Below are positions 42,563 to 51,612 of a DNA stretch of 64,000 nucleotides, in pieces. The stretch's first letter is position 1. Every line of letters starts with the position of its first letter. The stretch comes from Streptomonospora nanhaiensis. Lineage in GTDB: Bacteria > Actinomycetota > Actinomycetes > Streptosporangiales > Streptosporangiaceae. Under the pieces are notes generated by a model that saw nothing but the letters and a program-made list of their open reading frames with translations, was not told where the DNA came from and made no database searches. Made by a program: the position numbers and the translations under genes. The DNA lies in the NCBI RefSeq assembly GCF_026642255.1, contig NZ_CP113264.1, forward strand, positions 2,356,001 through 2,420,000, read 5' to 3'.

Positions 42563-42931
42563 ATGTCCCCACTGATGAAGTTGACCGCGATCACACTCGA
42601 CTGCGCTGATCCTGTGGCCCTGGCGGCGTTCTACCAGCAGGCCACCGGCCTCGAACCCCACCCGGGATCGGGTGCCGACTTCGCCGGCCTCACACGGGGG
42701 GACGGGCTCTTCGTCGGCTTCCAGCGGGTCGACGGCTACCGGGCTCCGCGCTGGCCCGACCAGACCGTCCCCCAGCAGTTCCACCTCGACTTCGCGGTCG
42801 AGGACCTGGACGAGGCGGAGGCCCGGCTGCTGGAGCTGGGCGCGGGCAGACCGGACCACCAGCCGGGCAAGGGGGTGTGGCGGGTCCTCACCGACCCGGC
42901 CGGCCATCCCTTCTGCCTGGTGAGGGGCTGA
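42563..42931 (+). CDS. VOC (glyoxalase-like) family protein
   Basis: A 122-residue single-chain vicinal-oxygen-chelate fold protein: LTAITLDCADPVALAAFYQQATGLE at the start, LFVGFQRVDGYRAPRWPD mid-chain, and FHLDFAVEDLDEAEARLLELGA...VLTDPAGHPFCLV at the end. Fold and spacing fit small glyoxalase-like proteins that bind a metal or a drug-like ligand. The catalytic function is unknown. The start ATG 42563 has GGAGG upstream. It may be cotranscribed with the response regulator 116 nt before it. Confidence 0.87.
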   Translation: MSPLMKLTAITLDCADPVALAAFYQQATGLEPHPGSGADFAGLTRGDGLFVGFQRVDGYRAPRWPDQTVPQQFHLDFAVEDLDEAEARLLELGAGRPDHQPGKGVWRVLTDPAGHPFCLVRG

Positions 42932-43885
<954 letters not shown>

Positions 43886-43983
43886 GCCGCCCCACCCGGC
43901 CGCCGGCCGTTCCCCGCACCCCGCAGACCGCAGCCACCGGAGCTCCCCTCCGGAACAGCAAGACAGGACGGACCACCCGAACC

Positions 43984-44748
43984 ATGGGAATCCTCGAAGG
44001 TAAGCGCATCCTCGTCACCGGGGTGCTCACCGACTCCTCCATCGCCTTCCACGTGGCGCGCCTCGCCCAGGAGCAGGGCGCCACGCTCGTGCTCACCGGT
44101 TACGGCCGGATGAGCCTGGTGGAGCGCATCGCCAAGCGCCTGCCCGAGACGCCCCCCGTCCTGGAGCTCGACGTCACCGACGACGAGCAGCTCGGCACCC
44201 TCGCGGCCCGCGTCGGCGAGCACGTCGACGGCCTCGACGGCATCGTCCACTCCATCGGGTTCACGCCGCAGGACGCCCTGGGCGGGAACTTCCTCAACAC
44301 GGAGTGGCCGGACGTGGCCACCGCCATGCACACGTCCACGTTCTCCCTGAAGTCCCTGACCACCTCCCTGATGCCGCTGATGGGCGGGGGCGGCTCGGTC
44401 GTGGCCCTCGACTTCGACAACAGCGTGTCCTACCCCACCTACGACTGGATGGGCGTCGCGAAGTCCGCGCTCGCCTCCACCGCCCGCTACCTGGCGCGCT
44501 ACGTCGGCGACCGGGACATCCGGGTCAACCTGGTCTCCGCCGGGCCGCTCAGCACCATGGCAGCCCGCAGCATCCCCGGCTTCGCCGAACTGGCCCAGAA
44601 CTGGCCCGAGCGCGCCCCGCTGGGCTGGGACATGACCAACCCCGAGCCCGCGGCGAAGGCCGTCGTGGCGCTGCTGTCCGACTGGTTCCCGGCGACGACC
44701 GGCGAGACCGTCCACGTCGACGGCGGCTTCCACTCCACCGGGGCCTGA
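43984..44748 (+). CDS. fabI: Enoyl-ACP reductase (NADH), InhA-type FabI
   Basis: A 254-residue NAD(P)H-dependent enoyl-ACP reductase that finishes each elongation cycle. The N-terminal loop GKRILVTGVLTDSSIAFHVARLAQEQGA lacks the classical GxGxxG and is typical of FabI/InhA. SIGFTP follows, and the catalytic Tyr and Lys are in YDWMGVAKSALASTARYLARY. The C-terminus ends in TGETVHVDGGFHSTGA. It starts about 100 nt after fabG and is expected to share its transcript. A hairpin follows at 44789-44820. It would be the isoniazid/triclosan target class. Confidence 0.95.
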   Translation: MGILEGKRILVTGVLTDSSIAFHVARLAQEQGATLVLTGYGRMSLVERIAKRLPETPPVLELDVTDDEQLGTLAARVGEHVDGLDGIVHSIGFTPQDALGGNFLNTEWPDVATAMHTSTFSLKSLTTSLMPLMGGGGSVVALDFDNSVSYPTYDWMGVAKSALASTARYLARYVGDRDIRVNLVSAGPLSTMAARSIPGFAELAQNWPERAPLGWDMTNPEPAAKAVVALLSDWFPATTGETVHVDGGFHSTGA

Positions 44749-44788
44749 CCCGGCCGCCGGAGGCCCGCACCCCGGTGCGGTAGGTTGA

Positions 44789-44820
44789 CGCGGTCGGGGG
44801 CCCCGGGGCTCCCGACCGCG
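44789..44820 (+). terminator. Hairpin terminator after fabI
   Basis: CGCGGTCGGG and CCCGACCGCG form a 10-bp stem around an inner GCCCCGGGGC hairpin, 40 nt after the stop. Confidence 0.65.
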
Positions 44821-44935
44821 TGTCGTCCCGGGGCCGGTCGCGGCGTGTGTACCCGTGTGCCCGGCGCCTTCCGTGTGACCCTGGTGGACGGCCGCGAAAA
44901 CCCGGGAAGCACGACGGCGTCGGAGGTACGGACGG

Positions 44936-45697
44936 ATGGATCTGGGACTGTCAGGGGCACGGGTGGTCGTCACCGGGGCGAGCCGCGGGATCGGCCGCGC
45001 CGTCGCCCAGGCGTTCGCGGAGGAGGGCGCGGACCTCGCGATCTGCGCCCGCGGCCCCGAACCCCTCGCCAGGGCCGCCGAGGAGCTGCGCGGGACCGGC
45101 GTGAAGGTGTTCTCCCGCGAGCTGGACGTCACGGACCACGACGCGCTGCCGTCCTTCGTCGACGAGGCGGTGACGGCGCTCGGCGGGCTGGACGTGCTGG
45201 TGTCCAACGTGTCCGGCGGCAGCGCCCCCACCGCGGACCAGTGGCAGCGCGGGTTCGACGCCGACCTGATGCCGTTCGTGCGGCTGACCGGGGCGGCCGG
45301 CCCCCACCTGCGCGCCTCCGGGCGCGGCGGCGCGGTCGTGCTGGTCTCCACGACCTCCGCACTGCACACCACCGCGCCCGCCGGGCCGCGGTCCTACGGC
45401 GCCGTCAAGGCGGCGCTCAACCACCACGCGTCCTCGCTGGCCCGTGCGTGGGCGCCGGACGGGGTGCGGGTCAACACCGTCTCGCCCGGTCCGACCGAGT
45501 TCCCCGGCGGGGGGTGGGAGCGCCGCCGCGAGAACGACCCCGCGTTCTACGAGAGCATCCGCGAGCGCATCCCCTGCGGACGCCTGGGCCGCCCCGAGGA
45601 GGTCGCCCGCTCGGTGGTCTTCCTCGCCAGCCCGGCGGCCTCGTTCGTCACCGGGCAGAACCTGGTCGTCGACGGGGGCTTCCTCGACCGGGTCTGA
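44936..45697 (+). CDS. Short-chain dehydrogenase/reductase (FabG-like)
   Basis: A 253-residue classical SDR: cofactor motif [16 protein letters not shown] at about 11-26, NVSGG in place of NNAG, catalytic Ser in [11 protein letters not shown] and YxxxK in [18 protein letters not shown]. The end [17 protein letters not shown] is standard. The reversed NVSGG and the [10 protein letters not shown] loop differ from FabG, so the substrate is probably not an acyl-ACP; a keto- or hydroxy-acid derivative is possible. The ATG is preceded by GGAGG. It lies downstream of the fabI terminator and probably has its own promoter. Confidence 0.9.
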   Translation: MDLGLSGARVVVTGASRGIGRAVAQAFAEEGADLAICARGPEPLARAAEELRGTGVKVFSRELDVTDHDALPSFVDEAVTALGGLDVLVSNVSGGSAPTADQWQRGFDADLMPFVRLTGAAGPHLRASGRGGAVVLVSTTSALHTTAPAGPRSYGAVKAALNHHASSLARAWAPDGVRVNTVSPGPTEFPGGGWERRRENDPAFYESIRERIPCGRLGRPEEVARSVVFLASPAASFVTGQNLVVDGGFLDRV

Positions 45698-45802
45698 CCC
45701 CGGGGCACCGGTCGGCGGGGCGCGCACCCCTCCTCCGCGCCACCGCCCGGCCACGTTTTCCTCCAGCTGCCCGATGCCGCCCTCCGCGCGGGCGCCCGCG
45801 CC

Positions 45803-45818
45803 ACAGCCGTAGGGCTGT
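45803..45818 (+). promoter_or_regulatory. Palindrome upstream of tetR-type gene
   Basis: ACAGCC-GTAG-GGCTGT is a perfect inverted repeat. It lies about 30 nt upstream of the likely GTG start and would overlap the -35 region if the mRNA is leaderless (TACCGT at 45839-45844). A self-regulation operator is likely. Confidence 0.45.
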
Positions 45819-45851
45819 ATGGTCACGTCGGTGCCCTGGTACCGTCTTGCG

Positions 45852-46478
45852 GTGCCCAGAACCGCAGACCACGCCCACCGGCGGGCGCAGATCACCGGGG
45901 CCGTGTGCGAGCTGATCGCCGACAGCGGCCTCGGCTCCGTCACCGTGGCCCGCACCGCCGCCCGCGCGGGGATGTCGGTCGGGCTCGTGCAGCACTACTT
46001 CCCGTCCAAGGACGACATGCTGCTGCACGCGTTCGAGCGCGTCAGCGGCGACGTCGCCGCCCGTGTCGCCGACATCGTCAGGACGGGCGCCCGCCACGAG
46101 CGGACCATCGCCGAGATCCTCGGTGCGGCCCTGGCCGAGCACCTGCCGCTGGACGGGCCCCGACGCGCGGAGTTCCGCGTGATCCGGACCTTCGCCGGAC
46201 GGGCGCTGGACAACCCGGCCCTGGCCGAGGTGGACGCCCGCGCCGGAGCCGCCATGCACGCCGAACTCGTCCGCGCCGTGGGCAACGGCGTGGAGTGCGG
46301 CGAGGTGGCGCCCGACCTCGACGCCGACGCGGCCGCCGCCCGCCTGGGCGCGGTCACGGAGGGGCTGGCGACCCGGGTCCACCGGGGGAGCCCCGGCGCC
46401 GCCGAGCTGGCGCGGGCGGTGCTCGGGGCCGAACTCGCCTCCGTCTTCACGGGTGAGTGCCGCCAGTACGCCCGCTGA
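45852..46478 (+). CDS. TetR-family transcriptional regulator
   Basis: A 208-residue TetR regulator. The HTH is HRRAQITGAVCELIADSGLGSVTVARTAARAGMSVGLVQHYFPSKDDMLLHAFERV. The rest is an all-helical ligand domain of unknown specificity. I start at GTG 45852, where TACCGT sits about 7 nt before and suggests a leaderless mRNA. An upstream ATG at 45819 would add 11 residues but overlaps the palindrome. The nearest candidate targets are the SDR gene upstream and the gene itself. Confidence 0.88.
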   Translation: MPRTADHAHRRAQITGAVCELIADSGLGSVTVARTAARAGMSVGLVQHYFPSKDDMLLHAFERVSGDVAARVADIVRTGARHERTIAEILGAALAEHLPLDGPRRAEFRVIRTFAGRALDNPALAEVDARAGAAMHAELVRAVGNGVECGEVAPDLDADAAAARLGAVTEGLATRVHRGSPGAAELARAVLGAELASVFTGECRQYAR

Positions 46479-46493
46479 GGGCCGCCCCGCCCC

Positions 46494-46507
46494 GTCCCGG
46501 CCGGGAC
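46494..46507. terminator. Palindromic hairpin between convergent genes
   Basis: GTCCCGGCCGGGAC is a perfect 14-bp palindrome with flanking CGCCCC...GGGGCG that extends the stem. It lies between the tetR-type and RecD-like genes, which converge. Confidence 0.5.
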
Positions 46508-46533
46508 GCCGAGCCCGGGGCGACCGCGTGGGG

Positions 46534-48495
46534 CTACCCCTCGCGCAGGATCCGGACCAGGAGGGTCGAGCGCTCCAGGGCGGCGTTGTCGCGCACGCCC
46601 GTCTCCAGCGCGCCCGCGGTGGCGTCCACGACCGACACGTGCCGGGTGGCGCGCGTCAGCGCCGTGTACACCTGAGGGCGCGACACGGGGACCTCGGGCG
46701 GGAACACCGCCACCACGGCGGGCCAGAGGCCGCCGTGCGCGGCGGCCACCGTCACCGCCCAGCCGTGGCGCAGCGCCGCCGGGTCGGCGACCCTCACCCG
46801 GGCGCCGCCGGAGAGCTCCACCACCGCCTCCCCGTCCACCTCGCGCAGGTACCCGGTGTCGCCCGGGGCGAAGCCGGGTCCCGAGGCGGCCAGCAGCACC
46901 CGGTCGCCGACGTCGAACCCCCCGTGCGCGCCGGGGCCGGGGTTCAACCGCTCCTTGCACCCGGCGTTGAGCGAGCGCGTGCCCGCCGGCCCGTCCTCGC
47001 GGGCGGCCACCACCTGGACGTCCTCGGCGCCGATGCCCAGCGCGCGCGGGATGGAGTCGGTCACCAGCTGTACCACCCGGTGCGCGGCCTCCTCCGCGGA
47101 GGAGGCGGGCACCCGCACGACCTCGCGCCCGGGCGCCTCCACCTCGGGGAAGCCGCCGGCGGCCACGGCCTCCGCGAGTTCCGCGAGGGGCCCGGGGGCC
47201 TCGGCGCCGGCGATCTCCGCCACGTGCGCGGTCCGCGAGGCGGCGATGTCGAGCGCGACCCGCCCCGGTGCGGCGGACGGGGCCTGGTGGGGGTCGGCCA
47301 CGAGGACCAGGTGGGCCCCGTCGGGGCACGCCGCGGCCAGTTCGGCGGCGCGGGCGGCGCCCACGGACATGGCCTCGCACAGCACGACGAGCCCGACCGC
47401 CAGGGGAGCCCCGGCCGTCAGGGCGGCCAGCGGGACCGCGCGCAGGGGCGCGGGCGCTGCGGGGCCGTCCCCGGCGTCCCCGCCCTCCGGAGATCCTTGT
47501 CCGCCGTCCCCGGCGTCCTCCCCGTCCCCGGCGTCCTCCCCGGGGGCGCCGGGGGTCCCGGAGCCCTCCTCCTCGGCCGGTCCGTTCCCGCCGCCGGGGT
47601 CCCCGGCCGGGGCGGGGGCCGCCGCCCGGTCCCCCTCGCCGGAGGCGTCCCGCGCGGGGCCGTCGCCGGGCCCGGCGTCCGTCCCGCGGATGCGCGCGAT
47701 CTCGGCGTCGAGGGCCGCCGCGGCCTGCGCGGTCGGCGCGGCCACCGCGATCCCCACCCGGCTGTCGGCGGCGATCGCGTGCAGGCAGAGCAGGGCCCTG
47801 GCGAGCTCCCCGGTGTCGCCCGGTCCGTGGCTCAGCACGGTCACCGGGCGCAGGGCCGCGGTCACCACGGCCTCGCGGGTCCGGTCGGAGACCGAGAACC
47901 CGCCCCGCTCCTCGGCGGCCTCCACGGTCTCCCCGGCGGTCGCCGTGTCCATGATCGGGTCGTTGCCGCTGATCAGCCGCAGCAGCTCCTCGCCCAGGCG
48001 CTGTTCGGCGCGGCCCACGTCCGCCAGGGCGTAGTAGCGGTCGGTGTCCTCGGGCAGCTCCGGGACCCCGCCCTCCTCGAAGTCGAAGTCGTCGTCGGGC
48101 TCGTCGGTGCTCTCCAGCACCACCGCGCTCCCGTCGGCCGCGGCCGCCTCCAGGGCCGCCGCGGGGGCGGCCACCCCGAGCTTGCCGACGGCCGCCGCGA
48201 GCCGCTTCTCCTCCACGACGGTGTTGCCGCGGCGTGCGGCCAGCCGCAGCACGTGGGCGGTCAGGGCCGCCAGGCGGCGGGGGTCGTCGGGGCGGGCGGC
48301 GTCGCCCAGGCGCCTGCGCGCGCAGAAGTCGGCCTGTTCCACGGTCACCTGCGGGAGGCGCAGCAGCAGCCAGGGGTTCGCGTCCAGGTCCGCGGCGGCG
48401 CCCGGTCCCAGTGCGGCCAGCAGCCGGGGAGCCAGGGCGCCGGGGGCGCCCATCCGGTCAAGGACGGCGTTGACCTGTTCGACAGCCTCGGACAC
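46534..48495 (-). CDS. RecD2-like helix-hairpin-helix protein with degenerate ATPase motifs
   Basis: A 653-residue protein with the RecD2 layout: an N-terminal helix-hairpin-helix-like region (about 1-110), a first RecA-like domain and a C-terminal 2A/2B part. Several helicase motifs are eroded. The Walker A position reads HGPGDTGE (223-230), with no Gly-Lys-Thr. The Walker B position reads LCEAMSV, where active RecD has DEASM. The motif V region has AAAHGG instead of HKSQG. Motif III-like ADPHQAPSAAPG and motif VI-like YTALTRATRHVSVV are retained. A Gly/Asp/Glu/Pro linker (about 270-350) splits the ATPase domain. It is therefore probably a DNA-binding scaffold rather than an active helicase (inference). 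It is not an evident pseudogene because the frame is intact. Confidence 0.8.
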   Translation of the reverse strand: MSEAVEQVNAVLDRMGAPGALAPRLLAALGPGAAADLDANPWLLLRLPQVTVEQADFCARRRLGDAARPDDPRRLAALTAHVLRLAARRGNTVVEEKRLAAAVGKLGVAAPAAALEAAAADGSAVVLESTDEPDDDFDFEEGGVPELPEDTDRYYALADVGRAEQRLGEELLRLISGNDPIMDTATAGETVEAAEERGGFSVSDRTREAVVTAALRPVTVLSHGPGDTGELARALLCLHAIAADSRVGIAVAAPTAQAAAALDAEIARIRGTDAGPGDGPARDASGEGDRAAAPAPAGDPGGGNGPAEEEGSGTPGAPGEDAGDGEDAGDGGQGSPEGGDAGDGPAAPAPLRAVPLAALTAGAPLAVGLVVLCEAMSVGAARAAELAAACPDGAHLVLVADPHQAPSAAPGRVALDIAASRTAHVAEIAGAEAPGPLAELAEAVAAGGFPEVEAPGREVVRVPASSAEEAAHRVVQLVTDSIPRALGIGAEDVQVVAAREDGPAGTRSLNAGCKERLNPGPGAHGGFDVGDRVLLAASGPGFAPGDTGYLREVDGEAVVELSGGARVRVADPAALRHGWAVTVAAAHGGLWPAVVAVFPPEVPVSRPQVYTALTRATRHVSVVDATAGALETGVRDNAALERSTLLVRILREG

Positions 48496-48618
48496 CTCGG
48501 GTGGTTCCCCTCGTCACGCGGTTCGTGGACCCTGGGAGCCTATCGACTCGCGGTGACGTTCCGGTCCGGCGCCGACCCGCGCCGAGCTGCGGGCGGGCCG
48601 GCGGCGGGGTGCGTCCGC

Positions 48619-49164
48619 TCAGGCTCCGCGCCGCGCGCGCCCGCCCCCGCGCCCCCCGGCGGGCCCGTCGCCCCCGCCCACGACCTCGCGCACCGCGAGA
48701 CAGGGGTCGGTGGTCGGGGAGGACTCCTGGATGCTGGTCGCCGCGCGCAGGGCGCTCGCGCGGAACAGGGCCCGGGCGGGCTCGTCAACGCCGGCCAGCA
48801 CGCGCTCCTCGACGCGGTCCACCCGGTCGCGGGCGCCGGCCAGCACCTCGCGCCCGCGCTCGGTGGCGCACACCCGCCGCACCCGGCGGTCGCCGGGGTC
48901 GACCCGGCGGCGCACCAGCCCGGCCTCCTCCAGGTCGTCGAGCAGGTAGGTCATCACGCTGCGGTCGATCAGCAGGCGCTCGGCCAGGGCCGCCTGGGTG
49001 GGCGGCTCGGCGTGGACCGCCGCGGTGAGGACGTGGTAGCCGCGGCTGCCGTGCGGGATGTCGGTGAGCGAGGCCTCCGTGAGCTCGTGCCAGCGGCGCA
49101 GCACGACGGCCAGGGACCACCCCAGGGTCGTGCCGGGTCCGCTGTCCGGAGTGGTGGTCGTCAT
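48619..49164 (-). CDS. MarR-family transcriptional regulator
   Basis: A 181-residue MarR regulator with a winged HTH: HVLTAAVHAEPPTQAALAERLLIDRSVMTYLLDDLEEAGLVRRRVDPGDRRVRRVCATERGREVL. The recognition helix is RSVMTYLLDDL. The C-terminal 25 residues (GGGDGPAGGRGGGRARRGA) are an unusual basic Gly-rich tail that may aid DNA binding. It is divergent from the flavin/FAD fusion gene, with a palindrome between them, which is the classical MarR arrangement for a redox enzyme induced by its substrate. The trigger is unknown. Confidence 0.92.
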   Translation of the reverse strand: MTTTTPDSGPGTTLGWSLAVVLRRWHELTEASLTDIPHGSRGYHVLTAAVHAEPPTQAALAERLLIDRSVMTYLLDDLEEAGLVRRRVDPGDRRVRRVCATERGREVLAGARDRVDRVEERVLAGVDEPARALFRASALRAATSIQESSPTTDPCLAVREVVGGGDGPAGGRGGGRARRGA

Positions 49165-49205
49165 GTCCCCGAGAGTACCAGGAATACGTGGTGGCTAAGA
49201 TAAGT

Positions 49206-49216
49206 TGTTGCCAACA
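49206..49216. promoter_or_regulatory. Candidate MarR operator
   Basis: TGTTGCCAACA is a perfect odd palindrome in an AT-richer stretch between the divergent marR-type and fusion genes. A wider TTGTT...AACAA pairing (49205-49209 with 49227-49231) is possible. It lies about 45-55 nt from each start. Confidence 0.5.
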
Positions 49217-49262
49217 TCATTTGCTGAACAAACTAGTTTCGCCCCCTCCGAGGAGAAGCCCC

Positions 49263-51539
49263 ATGCCCGACTACGGACACCCGCTGGAGTTCGGCGCCTT
49301 CGTCACGCCCGCGGCGCAGGACCCCGACCGGGCCGTCACCCTGGCCGAAATCGCGGACGAGGCGGGGCTGGACCTGGTCACCTACCAGGACCACCCCTAC
49401 AACCCCGCGTTCCTCGACACCTGGACCCTGCTCAGCTGGGTGGCCGCCCGCACCACCCGGATCAGGGTGTCCGGCAACGTGCTCAACCTGCCCCTGCGCG
49501 GCCCCGCGATGCTGGCCCGCTCGGCGGCCAGCCTCGACCTGCTCTCCCGCGGCCGGTTCGAGCTCGGCCTCGGCGCCGGGGCCTTCTGGGACGGCATCGA
49601 GGCCATGGGCGCGCGACGCCTGACCCCGCGCGAGTCCGTCGACGCGCTCGGCGAGGGCATCGACGTCATCCGGGCCGTCTGGGACACCGACGCCCGCGGC
49701 GGGGTCCGCCTCGACGGCGAGCACCACTCCGTCCGGGGCATGAAGCGGGGACCCGCCCCCGCCCACGACATCGGCATCCACCTCGGCGCCTACAAGCCCC
49801 GCATGCTCCGCCTGGTCGGCGCCAAGGCCGACGGCTGGCTGCCCAGCCTCGGCTACCTGCGGCCCGAGGACATGGCCTCGTCCAACAAGACCGTCGACGA
49901 GGCCGCCCTGGAGGCCGGCCGCGACCCCCGACAGGTCCGCCGGATGCTCAACCTCGCCCAGAACGCCTTCCTGCCGACCAACCGCGGCTTCCTCCAGGGG
50001 CCGCCCGAGCAGTGGGTGGAGGAGCTGCTCCCGCTCGTCCTCGAACACGGCTTCTCCACGTTCATCGCCGCCTCCGACGACCCCCGCACCCTCCAGACCC
50101 TCGCGGCCGAGGTCGCCCCGGCCCTGCGTGAGGCCGTGGCCGCCGAGCGCGCCGGAGCGGGCACCCCGACGGGGCCGGTCCGCCCCGTCGCCGCCCTGGC
50201 CGCCCGCCGCACCGGCATCGACTACGACGCCGTCCCCGAGGCCCTGCGCGCCGACGCCGTCGAGCCCGGGGACAAGGGCTACGCCAAGGTCCGCCACGGC
50301 TACATGCAGCACGGCAGCCCCGGGCTGGTCCTGCGGCCGGGCGACGCCGAAGGGGTCGCCTCGGCCCTGGCCTACGCACGGGCCCAGGACGCCCCGCTCC
50401 ACGTCCGCAGCGGCGGCCACGGCATCAGCGGCCGCTCCACCGGCGACGGCGGAGTCGTGGTCGACCTCTCCCGCATGGACGGCGTCCGGGTCCTGGACCC
50501 CGGCACCGGACTGGTGCGGCTCGGCGCCGGGGCCCGCTGGGGCGCCGTCGCCTCCGCGCTGGCACCCCACGGGCTCGCGCTCGGCTCGGGCGACCACGGG
50601 GGCGTCGGGGTCGGCGGCCTGGCCACCACCGGCGGGCTGGGCTACCTCTCCCGCGCCCACGGGCTGACCATCGACAACATCACCGCCGTCGAGGTCGTCA
50701 CCGCCGACGGGGAGCTCGTGCGGGCCGACGCCGACCACCGCCCCGACCTGTTCTGGGCGATGCGCGGCGCGGGCGCCAACTTCGGGGTGCTGACCGCGGT
50801 CGAGGCCACCGCCGCACCGCTCCGCGACGTCGTCCTCGGCCAGTTCGCCTACGACGCGAGCGACACGGCCGGGTTCCTGCGGGCCTGGGGCGAGATCGCC
50901 GAGGCCGCGCCCCGCGAGGTCACCGCGTTCCTCACCACCGGTCCCGGGCGCGGGGGCGGCGGCCCCGTCGCGCAGGCGATGGTGGTCTACGCCGGGGACG
51001 ACACCGACCTGGCGGTGCGGGCCCTCGAACCGTTCCTCGCTGCGGGGCCGGTGCTGGACCAGCGCGCCCAGGTCGCGCCCTACCCGGCGATCCTGCCCCA
51101 TGACGACGCCCCGCACCGGGGCCACGGGCTGCCCGCGTCGCGGAGCGGGCTGCTGCGGCACATCACGCCCGAGCTGGCCGGGGGCATGGCCGAGCTGCTC
51201 GCCTCCGGCGACACGTACTTCATGCAGCTCCGGCAGGTCGGCGGGGCCGTCAACGACGTCCCCGCCGACGCCACCGCCTACGCCCACCGGACCCAGAACT
51301 TCTGCCTGGCCACCATGTCCTCGGGGCCGCGCGTGCCGCGCATGGACGAGCGCTGGGCGGAGCTGGAGGAGCACCTGGAGGGGATGTACCTCAGCTTCGA
51401 CACCAGGACCGGGCCGGAGGTCCTCGCGCGGGCCTTCCCCGAACCCGTCCTGGGCAGACTGCGCGGCCTCAAGGCCGAGTACGACCCCGGGAACCTGTTC
51501 GACAAGAACTTCCCGATCCCGCCCGCGACCCGGGAGTGA
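49263..51539 (+). CDS. Fusion of luciferase-like flavin oxidoreductase and BBE-type FAD oxidoreductase
   Basis: A 758-residue protein with two complete redox domains. Residues 1-315 are a luciferase-like monooxygenase of the LLM class (FMN or F420): LEFGAFVTPAAQDPDRAVTLAEIADEAGLD at the start, GNVLNLPLRGPAMLARSAASLDLLSRGRFELGLGAG at about 80-115, and IHLGAYKPRMLRLVGAKADGWLPSLGYL. After a linker (316-335), residues 336-758 are an FAD-linked oxidase of the berberine-bridge type: LHVRSGGHGISGRSTG at about 379-393 holds the His that usually binds FAD covalently. The second, cysteine attachment site is replaced (GSGDHGGVGVGGLATTGG), so any link is probably single. The end EYDPGNLFDKNFPIPP is typical. 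ATG 49263 has GGAG upstream. Confidence 0.88.
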   Translation: MPDYGHPLEFGAFVTPAAQDPDRAVTLAEIADEAGLDLVTYQDHPYNPAFLDTWTLLSWVAARTTRIRVSGNVLNLPLRGPAMLARSAASLDLLSRGRFELGLGAGAFWDGIEAMGARRLTPRESVDALGEGIDVIRAVWDTDARGGVRLDGEHHSVRGMKRGPAPAHDIGIHLGAYKPRMLRLVGAKADGWLPSLGYLRPEDMASSNKTVDEAALEAGRDPRQVRRMLNLAQNAFLPTNRGFLQGPPEQWVEELLPLVLEHGFSTFIAASDDPRTLQTLAAEVAPALREAVAAERAGAGTPTGPVRPVAALAARRTGIDYDAVPEALRADAVEPGDKGYAKVRHGYMQHGSPGLVLRPGDAEGVASALAYARAQDAPLHVRSGGHGISGRSTGDGGVVVDLSRMDGVRVLDPGTGLVRLGAGARWGAVASALAPHGLALGSGDHGGVGVGGLATTGGLGYLSRAHGLTIDNITAVEVVTADGELVRADADHRPDLFWAMRGAGANFGVLTAVEATAAPLRDVVLGQFAYDASDTAGFLRAWGEIAEAAPREVTAFLTTGPGRGGGGPVAQAMVVYAGDDTDLAVRALEPFLAAGPVLDQRAQVAPYPAILPHDDAPHRGHGLPASRSGLLRHITPELAGGMAELLASGDTYFMQLRQVGGAVNDVPADATAYAHRTQNFCLATMSSGPRVPRMDERWAELEEHLEGMYLSFDTRTGPEVLARAFPEPVLGRLRGLKAEYDPGNLFDKNFPIPPATRE

Positions 51540-51612
51540 GCGGGAGGGAGGGCGCGGCCGGGGGAGGGCCGGGGGTGCGGCGTCCGACCGGGGGAGCCGG
51601 CGGCCGGAGGGG

